Source: Paenibacillus typhae
GTDB lineage: Bacteria; Bacillota; Bacilli; Paenibacillales; Paenibacillaceae
Assembly (NCBI RefSeq): GCF_900099765.1
Contig: NZ_FNDX01000002.1
Coordinates: 310,001-374,000, forward strand
Direction of reading: 5' to 3'
DNA: 64,000 nucleotides
The position numbers and the translations under genes were made by a program. The notes below the pieces were generated by a model. That model saw only the letters and a program-made list of their open reading frames with translations, was not told where the DNA came from and made no database searches. Within the stretch, counting starts at the first letter, position 1. Every line of letters starts with the position of its first letter. Positions 44,412 to 51,525 of this stretch are shown in pieces.

Positions 44412-44630
44412 CTACAGTACACTGCGCAATAATCTGATTGCGATACGGTTCAAGCGGAGGGCTTCCCGGATAGACGCCCGCGCTGCCAGCAATTCACGTC
44501 TGGCCCGGCTCGGATTCGGCAATCTGCGCAGATTCTCATTAATTTCTTCAAGCCGCTCCAGAAGAATGGCCCGCTGTGCCAGCAGAGCACGAATTGCTCT
44601 GCGGATTCTTAACCGATCTCTTTCTGCCAT
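44412..44630 (-). CDS. Unknown Arg/Leu-rich coiled-coil protein, 72 residues
   Basis: The whole predicted protein is one long amphipathic helix rich in Arg, Leu, Ala and Glu (RIRRAIRALLAQRAILLE, then RREL and SIREALRLNRIAIRLL), likely a coiled coil or a nucleic-acid-binding helix. ATG 44630 follows AGAGGTG. No family is recognised. Confidence 0.6.
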   Translation of the reverse strand: MAERDRLRIRRAIRALLAQRAILLERLEEINENLRRLPNPSRARRELLAARASIREALRLNRIAIRLLRSVL

Positions 44631-44705
44631 ATTAACACCTCTTTTACGTTTTATAGTATAAGAGATGCCGAGACGGCTCTTTCGGCCTGTGTGATCAGGC
44701 AGTTG

Positions 44706-44927
44706 TTATTTTTCGGGTAGACGCACACGGAATTCAAAATCTTTGCGTTTGTAAGTCATCCCGCCCAGCTCTATGTATTCCGGTGTCCATTTTTGCAGCG
44801 GACCTGCACAGTCAGCAAAGACCGGCGGTTTGCCCTCCTGCAGCTGCAATACATATATATCTGCCTCCGCAAGCGCTGCTGCAAATAAATCAGCATCACA
44901 TAACAGCACCTTGTAAGTCGTGTTCAA
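44706..44927 (-). CDS. Unknown protein, 73 residues
   Basis: The start is TTG 44927 after AAGGGGGAAG. The peptide begins NTTYKVLLCDADLFAAALAE and contains a strand-rich C-terminal half (GGMTYKRKDFEFRVRLPE). No family is recognised. It is a single gene with the next minus-strand gene about 180 bp upstream. Confidence 0.6.
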   Translation of the reverse strand: MNTTYKVLLCDADLFAAALAEADIYVLQLQEGKPPVFADCAGPLQKWTPEYIELGGMTYKRKDFEFRVRLPEK

Positions 44928-45112
44928 TCCGCTTCCCCCTTGTAGTCTAATTCATACTTGGTACGGATATCATAAACATTCCTTTTTCAAATATAACACA
45001 AATGGTAATCTATGTATGTGATAATTCCCTTAGACCGGCAAAAGAAAAGGCCTTACCCTTAAGCTCTCCTTTTATCGAAAGCCGCAGATAATGCCCTTCC
45101 CCTCTCTCATTT

Positions 45113-45208
45113 TCAGCCCAGAGTATAAAAAAGCGCCAAAATTACAATGGTTAACGTTGAAGCAAAAGACAGCCAGGTGAACAGCCGCTCCCAGAATTTA
45201 TTTTTCAT
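45113..45208 (-). CDS. Small membrane protein, 31 residues, overlapping cse60
   Basis: ATG 45208 lies inside the last codons of cse60 and the frame ends at TGA 45113. The peptide is basic at the start (KNKFWERLFTW) and then a hydrophobic stretch (LSFASTLTIVILALFYTLG), like a small membrane protein. The ribosome site is weak (AAGACAG), so translation would be coupled to cse60. It was found by eye; no homologue is known to me. Confidence 0.5.
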   Translation of the reverse strand: MKNKFWERLFTWLSFASTLTIVILALFYTLG

Positions 45209-45389
45209 CTGTCTTGTATACCACCAAAATCGTGCTCCGCTGATGCTCCGCGCCGTCACGTGAGGACTTCACTACAGATCCGTAACAGATATTTACGACC
45301 TGTTCCTCCGCAAGTCCCTTGAGGAATTCATTCGCCTTATTCTCGGCATAGAAATTATCCCCGTCTACAAATTCTTTTACCTGTATCAT
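45198..45389 (-). CDS. cse60: Cse60-family sporulation protein
   Basis: A 63-residue protein that matches the Cse60 pattern: IQVKEFVDGDNFYAENKANEFLKG followed by QVVNICYGSVV (shown in parts) and a C-terminal strand with ILVVYKTDE. In B. subtilis cse60 is transcribed under sporulation sigma-E. ATG 45389 follows AAGAGGAGA. Its exact role is not known. A small membrane protein frame starts in its last codons. Confidence 0.8.
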   Translation of the reverse strand: MIQVKEFVDGDNFYAENKANEFLKGLAEEQVVNICYGSVVKSSRDGAEHQRSTILVVYKTDEK

Positions 45390-45512
45390 CGTATTCTCCT
45401 CTTATTCTTCGCATTCTCGGTTATATTGGAACACATGTATTAGATAGCAGCGAAAGGCACATGGCGCATCACCCCTTGACTAACATTTAATGTAAAATAT
45501 CCCTAAATGAAC

Positions 45513-45550
45513 AGTAAGGCATTCCGCAGCGGTCTGCGAAATGCCTTACT
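45513..45550. other. Long hairpin without T-run
   Basis: AGTAAGGCATTCCGCAG and CTGCGAAATGCCTTACT are 17-base arms with one mismatch and a 4-base CGGT loop. It lies between the convergent-oriented unknown gene (ends 45622) and cse60, but neither strand has a T-run after it. It could be a weak terminator, a small RNA or an mRNA end stabiliser. Confidence 0.6.
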
Positions 45551-45621
45551 ATGTGCCTAGCTTAACACCGGGCATGCGAATGGTCAAATACTTTATACAC
45601 AATTATACAAATATTATATGG

Positions 45622-46008
45622 TTAAGTTTGAGTAAGAAGGTACTTCTGAAGCGCAAGCTCGGTCGTGACCGCCTCAGCGGCTGCCTCCAGGGATGGAATC
45701 CACAGGATCGAATCCTGCCTTATATAATTAAGCACCGCTTCACTGCTGCGGTCAAAATCAATTAAATGCCTGCTCTCGGCATGCTCTATGCTCTCTCTGG
45801 CCAGTTCAACAATCTCCACATAATCAAGCCTCAGCTGTGTCTGAATGCTAGTATCCGCGGATTTTAATTTTGCCCAGGCAAAGACTCCACCCTCAACAAC
45901 CTGCTCCGAACCCTTCATATACTCAACACCTGAATGATTGGTTATAAACCTGACAACTCTCTCTTCAATCGCCTCATAACGTAAAATTATTTCCGGGTCA
46001 TAGTACAT
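45622..46008 (-). CDS. Unknown protein, 128 residues
   Basis: No recognised family. It is acidic, mostly helical by composition (EIVELARESIEHAESRHLI then SLEAAAEAVTTELALQKYLL), with no signal peptide or membrane segment, and shows no nucleotide-binding motif. ATG 46008 follows AAGGGAG. The gap 46009-46280 upstream (272 bp) holds no clear gene. Confidence 0.6.
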   Translation of the reverse strand: MYYDPEIILRYEAIEERVVRFITNHSGVEYMKGSEQVVEGGVFAWAKLKSADTSIQTQLRLDYVEIVELARESIEHAESRHLIDFDRSSEAVLNYIRQDSILWIPSLEAAAEAVTTELALQKYLLTQT

Positions 46009-46280
46009 TTAACACTCCCTTCCAACCTAAACTATGCAAGAAAGGCCTTTCTGTCGCTTACGCAGTGAAAGACCCTCCGGATGAGAATTACACAAATAAG
46101 TTAACATAACCATAACCCATTTCAGGCTTAATGTATACCTTATTTACTACTTTTTACATAAAACAATGAAATTGCTTGCCTGGCATAAGCCCAAAGCTCC
46201 ATTTATAGCAGAATACCTTACAGGAATGCTCAGCACGTTATCTACCGCCTGGCTGAGCGCCGGCTGTTGACGGGAACTGT

Positions 46281-46760
46281 TTATTTCATGTGCTCCTTCA
46301 GTACAGTTCCCAGTTCAGACGTATACCGGGTAAGCCGCAGACTGATCTCCGTCCTCATAATGTCACGCGTAAGTCCGAATCGTTCCTGGTAGCCGCGGAA
46401 AAAGATTTTATAATACATCAGGAAATCCTCCTGTTCATCGGCCAGCACCCTGATATTGCGCTGCTTGAGCTCTTTTTGCAGCCGGTAGGTGTCCTGCATT
46501 ACCCGGTTTTGGATATAACGTCCGGCCATTAAGTACATCCGGGTAAGCATGTTGCCCGACCGCTCGATCTCCTCGATGCTCTTGCTTACCATAGTATCTA
46601 TGTAGGGCAGCAGAATGAGGTCACGGACCATCGTGCGTTCCGCATTCGTGAGCATGGTTCTGCTGTCATTTTCACCCTTAGCCTGCTCTTCATACTGGTC
46701 AACATGCTCACTCATCAGCATTTTGGTCTTCCACCGCTCATTTCCGTCTAGCTTGCTCAT
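46281..46760 (-). CDS. Unknown protein of the SOS polymerase cassette, 159 residues
   Basis: A helical, charged protein (MSEHVDQYEEQAKGENDSRT, TMVRDLILLPYIDTMVSKSI, YIQNRVMQDTYRLQKELKQRN) without membrane segments. ATG 46760 overlaps the polymerase stop codon by four bases (ATGA), so it is translated with it. The role is not known; context suggests an accessory factor for translesion synthesis. Confidence 0.65.
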   Translation of the reverse strand: MSKLDGNERWKTKMLMSEHVDQYEEQAKGENDSRTMLTNAERTMVRDLILLPYIDTMVSKSIEEIERSGNMLTRMYLMAGRYIQNRVMQDTYRLQKELKQRNIRVLADEQEDFLMYYKIFFRGYQERFGLTRDIMRTEISLRLTRYTSELGTVLKEHMK

Positions 46761-48016
46761 TTATAATGACCCCCAATCTGTTCGGCCCGTTCCAGAGCAA
46801 CCCCGGACTCAAGCAGGGAGGATGCCCGAATGAGTGCCCGGCTGCCGTATCTGGTTTTGATCTGGTCAATAGCCCGCTCTTTGTTGTAGGTACGGATACG
46901 GTCATCAAACAGGGTTAGCTGCATAACACTGTCATCGGTCAGCCGGGAGATGGATATGGCCAGACGGCTTAAGGGCATCCCGGTCCAGTGGTCCACAAAC
47001 AGGCGGTAGGCTGCCGCAGCCACTTCATGAGTCAGGAACGACGGCTCCGGGAGCGTCATCTGCCGGCTGTACGAATGAGAGGTGTTGCCGTCCGTCTCCG
47101 ACACCGCGATGGATACCACCGAGCCCATATACCGGTACCGCCGAGCCCGCTGGCAGACCTCAATTACAAGCTCCAGCAGCACCACCTCGATGTCAGCCAG
47201 CCTCGTATAAAGATTCCAGCGCAGCGCCTTGCCGTGGCCCACAGATTTGATCTGGTGACGGATTCCCGTAACAACAGGACTGGGGTCAATGCCGCGGGCC
47301 GTCTGCCAGTAATACTCCGCCTGGATATCACTCTGCTTGCCCATCGTCATCCGCATTCTCCGCTTGAACTCACCCAGCTCCATCCGGGCAATGTCGCCAA
47401 TGGTCGTTATGCCCATCCGGAAAAAGTTTTTGGTCATCCGTCCGCCTACCATAAACATATCATGGACCGGCAGCGGCCAGAGCACCTCATCCAGATTGTC
47501 GTAGCCAAGCCGGAAAATGCCGTCCGCCTGCTTCTTGGCCAGATTGTTGGCCATTTTGGCCAGGATTTTGGTTGGTCCGACTCCTACCCGGGTCCAGACG
47601 CCGGTGGACAACTGCACATGCTGCTGTATCGAAGAAATGACCCTCTGTAATTCTCCTCCAAAAAAATTCAGCGAACCTGTCACATCCAAAAACTGCTCAT
47701 CGATACTGAACGGCTCGACCATATCGGTGTACCCCTGGTAAATCTGCGAAATCAGCAGGGAAACCGTAATATACGTCCGCATCCGCGGCCGGATCACCAC
47801 GAGTTCCGGGCATTTGGTCAGCGCTTCGCCTACACGGGAGGCTGTAGTAACCCCCCGGGCCTTGGCAAGCGGGCAGGCGGCCAGTACAATCCCGTTCATC
47901 CGCGCCGGGTCGCCTACTGCAACAGGCATATCCTTGTATTCCGGATGAGCGGCCTTTTCGACGCTTGCGTAAAAGGACTGGCAGTCCGACAGCAGAATAA
48001 TCCGCTCCTTAGGCAT
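46757..48016 (-). CDS. Y-family DNA polymerase (UvrX/YqjW-like)
   Basis: A 419-residue translesion polymerase. Catalytic acids are Asp11 in LLSDCQSFYASVE and Asp106-Glu107 in PFSIDEQFLDVTG. The thumb and little finger follow (VGPTKILAKMANNLAKKQAD, then GHGKALRWNL). It groups with UvrX and YqjW of Bacillus rather than DinB. ATG 48016 overlaps the upstream small gene. The promoter upstream carries two LexA boxes, so it should be induced by DNA damage. Mutagenic bypass is the likely role. Confidence 0.92.
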   Translation of the reverse strand: MPKERIILLSDCQSFYASVEKAAHPEYKDMPVAVGDPARMNGIVLAACPLAKARGVTTASRVGEALTKCPELVVIRPRMRTYITVSLLISQIYQGYTDMVEPFSIDEQFLDVTGSLNFFGGELQRVISSIQQHVQLSTGVWTRVGVGPTKILAKMANNLAKKQADGIFRLGYDNLDEVLWPLPVHDMFMVGGRMTKNFFRMGITTIGDIARMELGEFKRRMRMTMGKQSDIQAEYYWQTARGIDPSPVVTGIRHQIKSVGHGKALRWNLYTRLADIEVVLLELVIEVCQRARRYRYMGSVVSIAVSETDGNTSHSYSRQMTLPEPSFLTHEVAAAAYRLFVDHWTGMPLSRLAISISRLTDDSVMQLTLFDDRIRTYNKERAIDQIKTRYGSRALIRASSLLESGVALERAEQIGGHYK

Positions 48017-48206
48017 ACCTCTTCCCCCGTGCCGGGTGCCAGGCCAGAATATTCGAGAGCAGAAATACCCGCGGCGCTCCAGCCGTTAAACAGGTCGCGC
48101 GGATGCGCCCGTCACGGATGGCGAGCACTTCAATCTTCCGCTGGGAGATCTTACCCGATCTGTCCAGATACACGATTTCAATCGTTTGACCAATAGCCAT
48201 TCTCAT
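48009..48206 (-). CDS. Small WYL/YolD-like protein ahead of the polymerase
   Basis: A 65-residue beta-rich protein. The core pattern is IEIVYLDRSGKISQRKIEVL followed by LTAGAPRVFLLSNILAW, which resembles a short WYL-like sensor or the C-terminal half of a YolD-like protein. Bacillus UvrX-type polymerases are commonly paired with YolD. The ATG at 48206 follows GGAGGCG; an upstream extension to 48254 runs into the LexA boxes. The stop codon overlaps the polymerase start, giving a translation-coupled cassette. Confidence 0.7.
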   Translation of the reverse strand: MRMAIGQTIEIVYLDRSGKISQRKIEVLAIRDGRIRATCLTAGAPRVFLLSNILAWHPARGKRYA

Positions 48207-48228
48207 GACCGATCGCCTCCAACAAATA

Positions 48229-48273
48229 AGAACATTTGTTTGTATTATAACCAAACAGATGTTCTCTAATCAA
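48229..48273 (-). promoter_or_regulatory. LexA-controlled promoter of the polymerase cassette
   Basis: On the minus strand TTGATT (48268-48273) and TATAAT (48244-48249) are 18 bases apart. Two LexA-like boxes lie here: CAAACAGATGTTCT at 48252-48265 in the spacer and AGAACATTTGTTTG at 48229-48242 just downstream of the -10. Confidence 0.8.
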
Positions 48274-48369
48274 TCATGAGTATATTCCTCAACTGTAATT
48301 ATTATGTATATTGATTGAACGGGGACTGTAGCTTTTATATTTTGCGCCATTCATCCGGATTATGCTCAT

Positions 48370-48420
48370 AAAAAAATCCGCAAGAAGGCCGCCTGCTTGT
48401 CACAGGGCCTTCTTGCGGAC
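48370..48420 (-). terminator. Terminator of the 48466 lipoprotein gene
   Basis: On the minus strand GTCCGCAAGAAGGCC ... GGCCTTCTTGCGGA forms a long stem followed by TTTTTT. Confidence 0.85.
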
Positions 48421-48465
48421 GGGTCATTACAGCAGCCGGCTTAATTTTTAATTACCTTCTAAATT

Positions 48466-49155
48466 TTAATTACCTTCTATGGTCGACAGCGATACTGTCA
48501 TCCAGGGAGCAAACTGATCCGACAGCTCTCCATTCGGGTTGTGCAACCGGAGTAAATAAGCCTCCCCGGCCTCGTTCTTCCAAACGATATAATCTTCTGT
48601 GCTCTCGCCGCTCACCTGTAAATACAGCTCCGCATAACGCAGCGGATGTTCAATCAATTCCCCGCTGTAATCATTAGGCTTGCCGGCAGCAGCCAGCTCA
48701 GTCTGGCCCTGCTGCTTCAGGGCGGCAAGGTCATAACCGGACGGCAGGGGTTCAATCTCTGCATAATAATCAGGATCTGCAGTTAACGCTAAGCGGCCGG
48801 TCTGTGCATCAAAGGTATAGCCGTCAAATATATACAGGGAGTATCCGTCCCCTTGCGCAAGCGTGCCCTCCTGCCCTGGGACTCCACCCTCCTGCTCACC
48901 GAAGCTTTGCGTCTGCGGCCGCCCGGATGACGGCTCGGCGCTTGCCTCCGGACTCGCGGACGCCTGCGCCGCTTCAGTAGCTTCAGGGGATGCAGAGGGC
49001 TCAGGACTGGCTGTAGCCTCACTTACAGCCGTTGCGGCCGGGCTGGACGCTGTCGGTTCAGCCTCACTTCCTGTCTCCTTATTGCTGCATGCGCCCAGAA
49101 TTAAGGCGGACAAGAGAAGAACACTTGCTGCTGTTGTTAGTATTGATTTTGTCAT
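48466..49155 (-). CDS. Lipoprotein with a Pro/Ser/Ala/Glu-rich linker
   Basis: A 229-residue exported lipoprotein. The signal peptide ends in LILGAC (lipobox). About residues 24-85 are a low-complexity Ala/Ser/Pro/Glu/Thr linker, then a folded domain (YSLYIFDGYTFDAQTGRLAL ... YAELYLQVSGESTEDYIVW). No family is recognised. ATG 49155 follows GAGGAGGT. The 286-bp upstream gap holds a terminator and no clear gene. Confidence 0.75.
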   Translation of the reverse strand: MTKSILTTAASVLLLSALILGACSNKETGSEAEPTASSPAATAVSEATASPEPSASPEATEAAQASASPEASAEPSSGRPQTQSFGEQEGGVPGQEGTLAQGDGYSLYIFDGYTFDAQTGRLALTADPDYYAEIEPLPSGYDLAALKQQGQTELAAAGKPNDYSGELIEHPLRYAELYLQVSGESTEDYIVWKNEAGEAYLLRLHNPNGELSDQFAPWMTVSLSTIEGN

Positions 49156-49276
49156 ATTATACCTCCTCGTCTGGATAACACTCATTACCCGAATAGCTGA
49201 CATTTTTATCTATACGGGATTAAAAGTGCAAGTGCACAGTATTGCGGCGGCATAAATACCACACTCTAACTAAACG

Positions 49277-49306
49277 CAAAAAAACGCCAGAAGGTTACGC
49301 CTGACG
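49277..49306 (-). terminator. Terminator downstream of the 49442 small gene
   Basis: On the minus strand CGTCAG ... CTGGCG (with one G-T pair) followed by TTTTTTT. It lies about 140 bp past the small gene's stop codon, and may end the 50174-to-49442 transcript. Confidence 0.5.
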
Positions 49307-49441
49307 ATGATTTATGTTGCACGCAGTATTTTAGCAGCATAAAAAAAGACCATTCATAAAAATATAACCCAGCCCACCGGCATCATGCAGCGAAGAAAGC
49401 GATCCGATGTGCGCTGGAAAACTTTTAGCAAGACAACGGGT

Positions 49442-49618
49442 TCAAATCATCCACTCCAGGAAACTTCCGAACATATAGCCGATCCTATACGATTCCTTAG
49501 CTAAATTCTCCATAACGCCTATCAGAAAGGCCGTCAGCTGAAAAGCAAGTGTCAGCGCGAGAATAAAAATAAGGGGAAGCAATGCACGGAATGTTTTGTG
49601 CAGATTGTGTTTTTTCAT
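49442..49618 (-). CDS. Small membrane protein, 58 residues
   Basis: ATG 49618 lies one base after the stop codon of the upstream PH-like gene (ends 49620), so it is translationally coupled. One transmembrane segment (ALLPLIFILALTLAFQLTAF) follows a basic N-terminus (KKHNLHKTFR). The C-terminus is aromatic (YRIGYMFGSFLEWM). No family is recognised. Found by eye. Confidence 0.6.
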   Translation of the reverse strand: MKKHNLHKTFRALLPLIFILALTLAFQLTAFLIGVMENLAKESYRIGYMFGSFLEWMI

Positions 49619-49619
49619 A

Positions 49620-50174
49620 TCAGGATTCCAGCCCTTCAGCGCTTTCTGTTAAATCAGCGGCAGGCATAGCCCGCGAAAGTATCGTTAGTCTTAATTTTTC
49701 AAAGTCGACACTCCGGAACATCGGAACAGGAATTCCAACAGAATAATCCCTGCCGAAGAAACGGTCTGTAACCTCAATAAAGGACCGCTCGCCCTGCTGT
49801 TCTGCCCAAATTCCGAGTCCGACAATGCTATGATCTACATAAAATTCAGCTTTATAGACCCTGTTTAAGGGAACAACCTTCTGCCCGAACAGTGTTGTGA
49901 ATTTAAGCTCCTCCTCAGTAACGATTAGATAAGGCTTATGAAGAACCCCTGCACCCACCCAGATATACCCCATAAATCCGGACAACCCCGCCAAAATAGC
50001 GATCAGAAAGAATTTTTCGTTCCCGATATTGGGCAATACGCCAGCCATTATAGCGAAGCCCAGAAATACAGTTATAACAAACCCGTACAGAATATGTAAT
50101 GACAGCTTTAGTTCTGGCTTTTGCTGCAGCGGCAAGGCGTACAGCCCGTTCTTTTCTGTTAAACCCTTCTCCAA
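49620..50174 (-). CDS. Membrane protein with PH-like domain, 184 residues
   Basis: Two transmembrane helices (about residues 30-50, LYGFVITVFLGFAIMAGVL, and 55-75, FLIAILAGLSGFMGYIWVG) precede a bacterial PH-like domain (LIVTEEELKFTTLFGQKVVPL ... DYSVGIPVP, in parts). Relatives include STM3941 and bPH proteins. The start is TTG 50174 after GGGGGAGAG. It is co-transcribed with the 58-residue small membrane protein. Confidence 0.7.
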   Translation of the reverse strand: MEKGLTEKNGLYALPLQQKPELKLSLHILYGFVITVFLGFAIMAGVLPNIGNEKFFLIAILAGLSGFMGYIWVGAGVLHKPYLIVTEEELKFTTLFGQKVVPLNRVYKAEFYVDHSIVGLGIWAEQQGERSFIEVTDRFFGRDYSVGIPVPMFRSVDFEKLRLTILSRAMPAADLTESAEGLES

Positions 50175-50419
50175 AATCTTCTCTCCCCCGGATCCTTCCG
50201 CTCACCAAATAAAGGCATTCTCCAAATTATTTTATCGGCTCTGGAACAATGTGTAAATCCCAATCTTCGGAGGAGGATCCAGCAGGTTTTAACCCGCACG
50301 AAAGACACATTCGCTTTAATAATCATGTTCAAATTTTTTTGTAAACAAAGCGTGAAATATATTGCAAATTCATCTCATTTATTTATAATATTTACCAGAT
50401 GAATGAAGGGAGACATCAT

Positions 50420-50698
50420 GTGAGCTTGTCTACTAGAGATACACTTCCCCTCATGTCTTACATTGACATTGACCGCAGCCTATACCCAAAATCCATTCAC
50501 ACTTTAAGACTGAGAACGACCAGAAACCCCAAAAGCATTTCCCGTATTCTTAATTCGTTACATGACAGCAACTACGTCACTATCGGTGATTTAATGAAGG
50601 CTTCATTGACTGAATTGCTTTGCTTGAGGAATTTCGGCGTCACGGGGCAAACGATTGTTATTGAGTTGTTAGAGGCACATGCAAAGAGCAGGGTTTGA
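50420..50698 (+). CDS. Free-standing RNA polymerase alpha-CTD-like protein
   Basis: A 92-residue protein whose C-terminal half matches the alpha-CTD fold: ISRILNSLHDSNYVTIGDL then LTELLCLRNFGVTGQTIVI, with the hallmark LRNFG of the helix-hairpin-helix-like domain. The N-terminus (about 1-35) is unrelated. The GTG 50420 follows AAGGGAG. It may bind upstream DNA or compete with the real alpha subunit; this is inference. It is not a full rpoA. A terminator follows at 50706. Confidence 0.7.
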   Translation: MSLSTRDTLPLMSYIDIDRSLYPKSIHTLRLRTTRNPKSISRILNSLHDSNYVTIGDLMKASLTELLCLRNFGVTGQTIVIELLEAHAKSRV

Positions 50699-50705
50699 GT
50701 TGTAC

Positions 50706-50738
50706 CAAAGAACCTTTATGTAAAGGTTCTTTTTTATA
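50706..50738 (+). terminator. Terminator of the alpha-CTD-like gene
   Basis: AAGAACCTTTA and TAAAGGTTCTT stem followed by TTTTAT, right after the stop codon. Confidence 0.85.
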
Positions 50739-50807
50739 TAGATTGAAATTTATTCCAAAATAAGTTTAATAATACCTATACAATATTTCAACGGGCGGTG
50801 AAATCAT

Positions 50808-50999
50808 ATGGACATGAAGCTCATTGAAGAAGCCATTATGAAGCAGGAGCCGGTAAAAATCCAGCTAGTGAATGGCGATATATTCGCAGGCTGGCTGGTA
50901 TATGGTTTTAACTACAATTTTATTAATTTAGATACCGGCTTCGGTACACTCACCATTGCTAAAGAGTCTATTAAAATTATTTCATATGTTTATGATTGA
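50808..50999 (+). CDS. Sm-like (Hfq-like) mini-protein
   Basis: A 63-residue protein that fits an Sm-like strand pattern: VKIQLVNGDIFAGWLVYGF, then NFINLDTGFGTLTI and ESIKIISYV. Compared with the Hfq in this window it has the Sm1 core (L-NG--F-G) but lacks the Hfq Sm2 motif (YKHAIS). The start ATG 50808 follows GGGCGGTG; ATG 50814 is possible. Its own promoter must lie between 50739 and 50800. RNA binding is inference. Confidence 0.6.
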   Translation: MDMKLIEEAIMKQEPVKIQLVNGDIFAGWLVYGFNYNFINLDTGFGTLTIAKESIKIISYVYD

Positions 51000-51064
51000 T
51001 TAATTGATTGAGATCGCCTTCAGATCAAACCGCACCTCACCATTAATGCCAGGCAGTGTGAATA

Positions 51065-51370
51065 CTAATTTTTCTTTTTTAACCGCTGCGGTTCTTTGGG
51101 GTCCAGCTGTGTCCAGTCAGAGGCATCTCTGTCCGTAAAAATGTATGTAGTATCGGGATCATCAGAAAAGGTTACATATACCGGAAATTTCGGCATGGAG
51201 CCAAGTTTAGCCCTAATACTTATTACATCAGATTCAGAGTACCCCTCAACGTTAAATAAATATGTCTTTAGGCTTTTTTCGAGTGAATGATATTTAAACT
51301 GCAGCGCTGTATAAGCCCCAACTATAAGCAAGAGTATAATGAGTACTGAGAAAGCTACAAATTTTTTAAT
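51065..51370 (-). CDS. DUF3139-like membrane-anchored protein, probable ATT start
   Basis: The peptide is a short basic start, one transmembrane segment (KKFVAFSVLIILLLIVGAYT) and an extracellular domain ending in TYIFTDRDASDWTQL, which matches DUF3139 proteins. A perfect AGGAGG (complement of 51380-51385) lies nine bases before ATT 51370, which would give KKFVAF as the first residues. The only ATG (51403) lies upstream of that AGGAGG with no ribosome site of its own, and would put Arg-Arg-Cys before the anchor. Confidence 0.65.
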   Translation of the reverse strand: MKKFVAFSVLIILLLIVGAYTALQFKYHSLEKSLKTYLFNVEGYSESDVISIRAKLGSMPKFPVYVTFSDDPDTTYIFTDRDASDWTQLDPKEPQRLKKKN

Positions 51371-51444
51371 CGGAACACACCTCCTGAATAAAATTAATAT
51401 CATCTTATCATTATATCTTGCAAAAAAAATTCATTTTCTAAAAA

Positions 51445-51479
51445 GATAACCCGTCAGGCATCAGCCCGCCGGGTTATCT
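51445..51479 (-). terminator. Terminator downstream of the cohesin remnant
   Basis: On the minus strand GATAACCCGG ... CGGGTTATC followed by TTTTTAG. It probably ended the former full-length surface protein gene. Confidence 0.75.
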
Positions 51480-51525
51480 GAAACAAGGATCAGGATTTTT
51501 TTCTTGCTTAAAACCTTTTGTTTAA

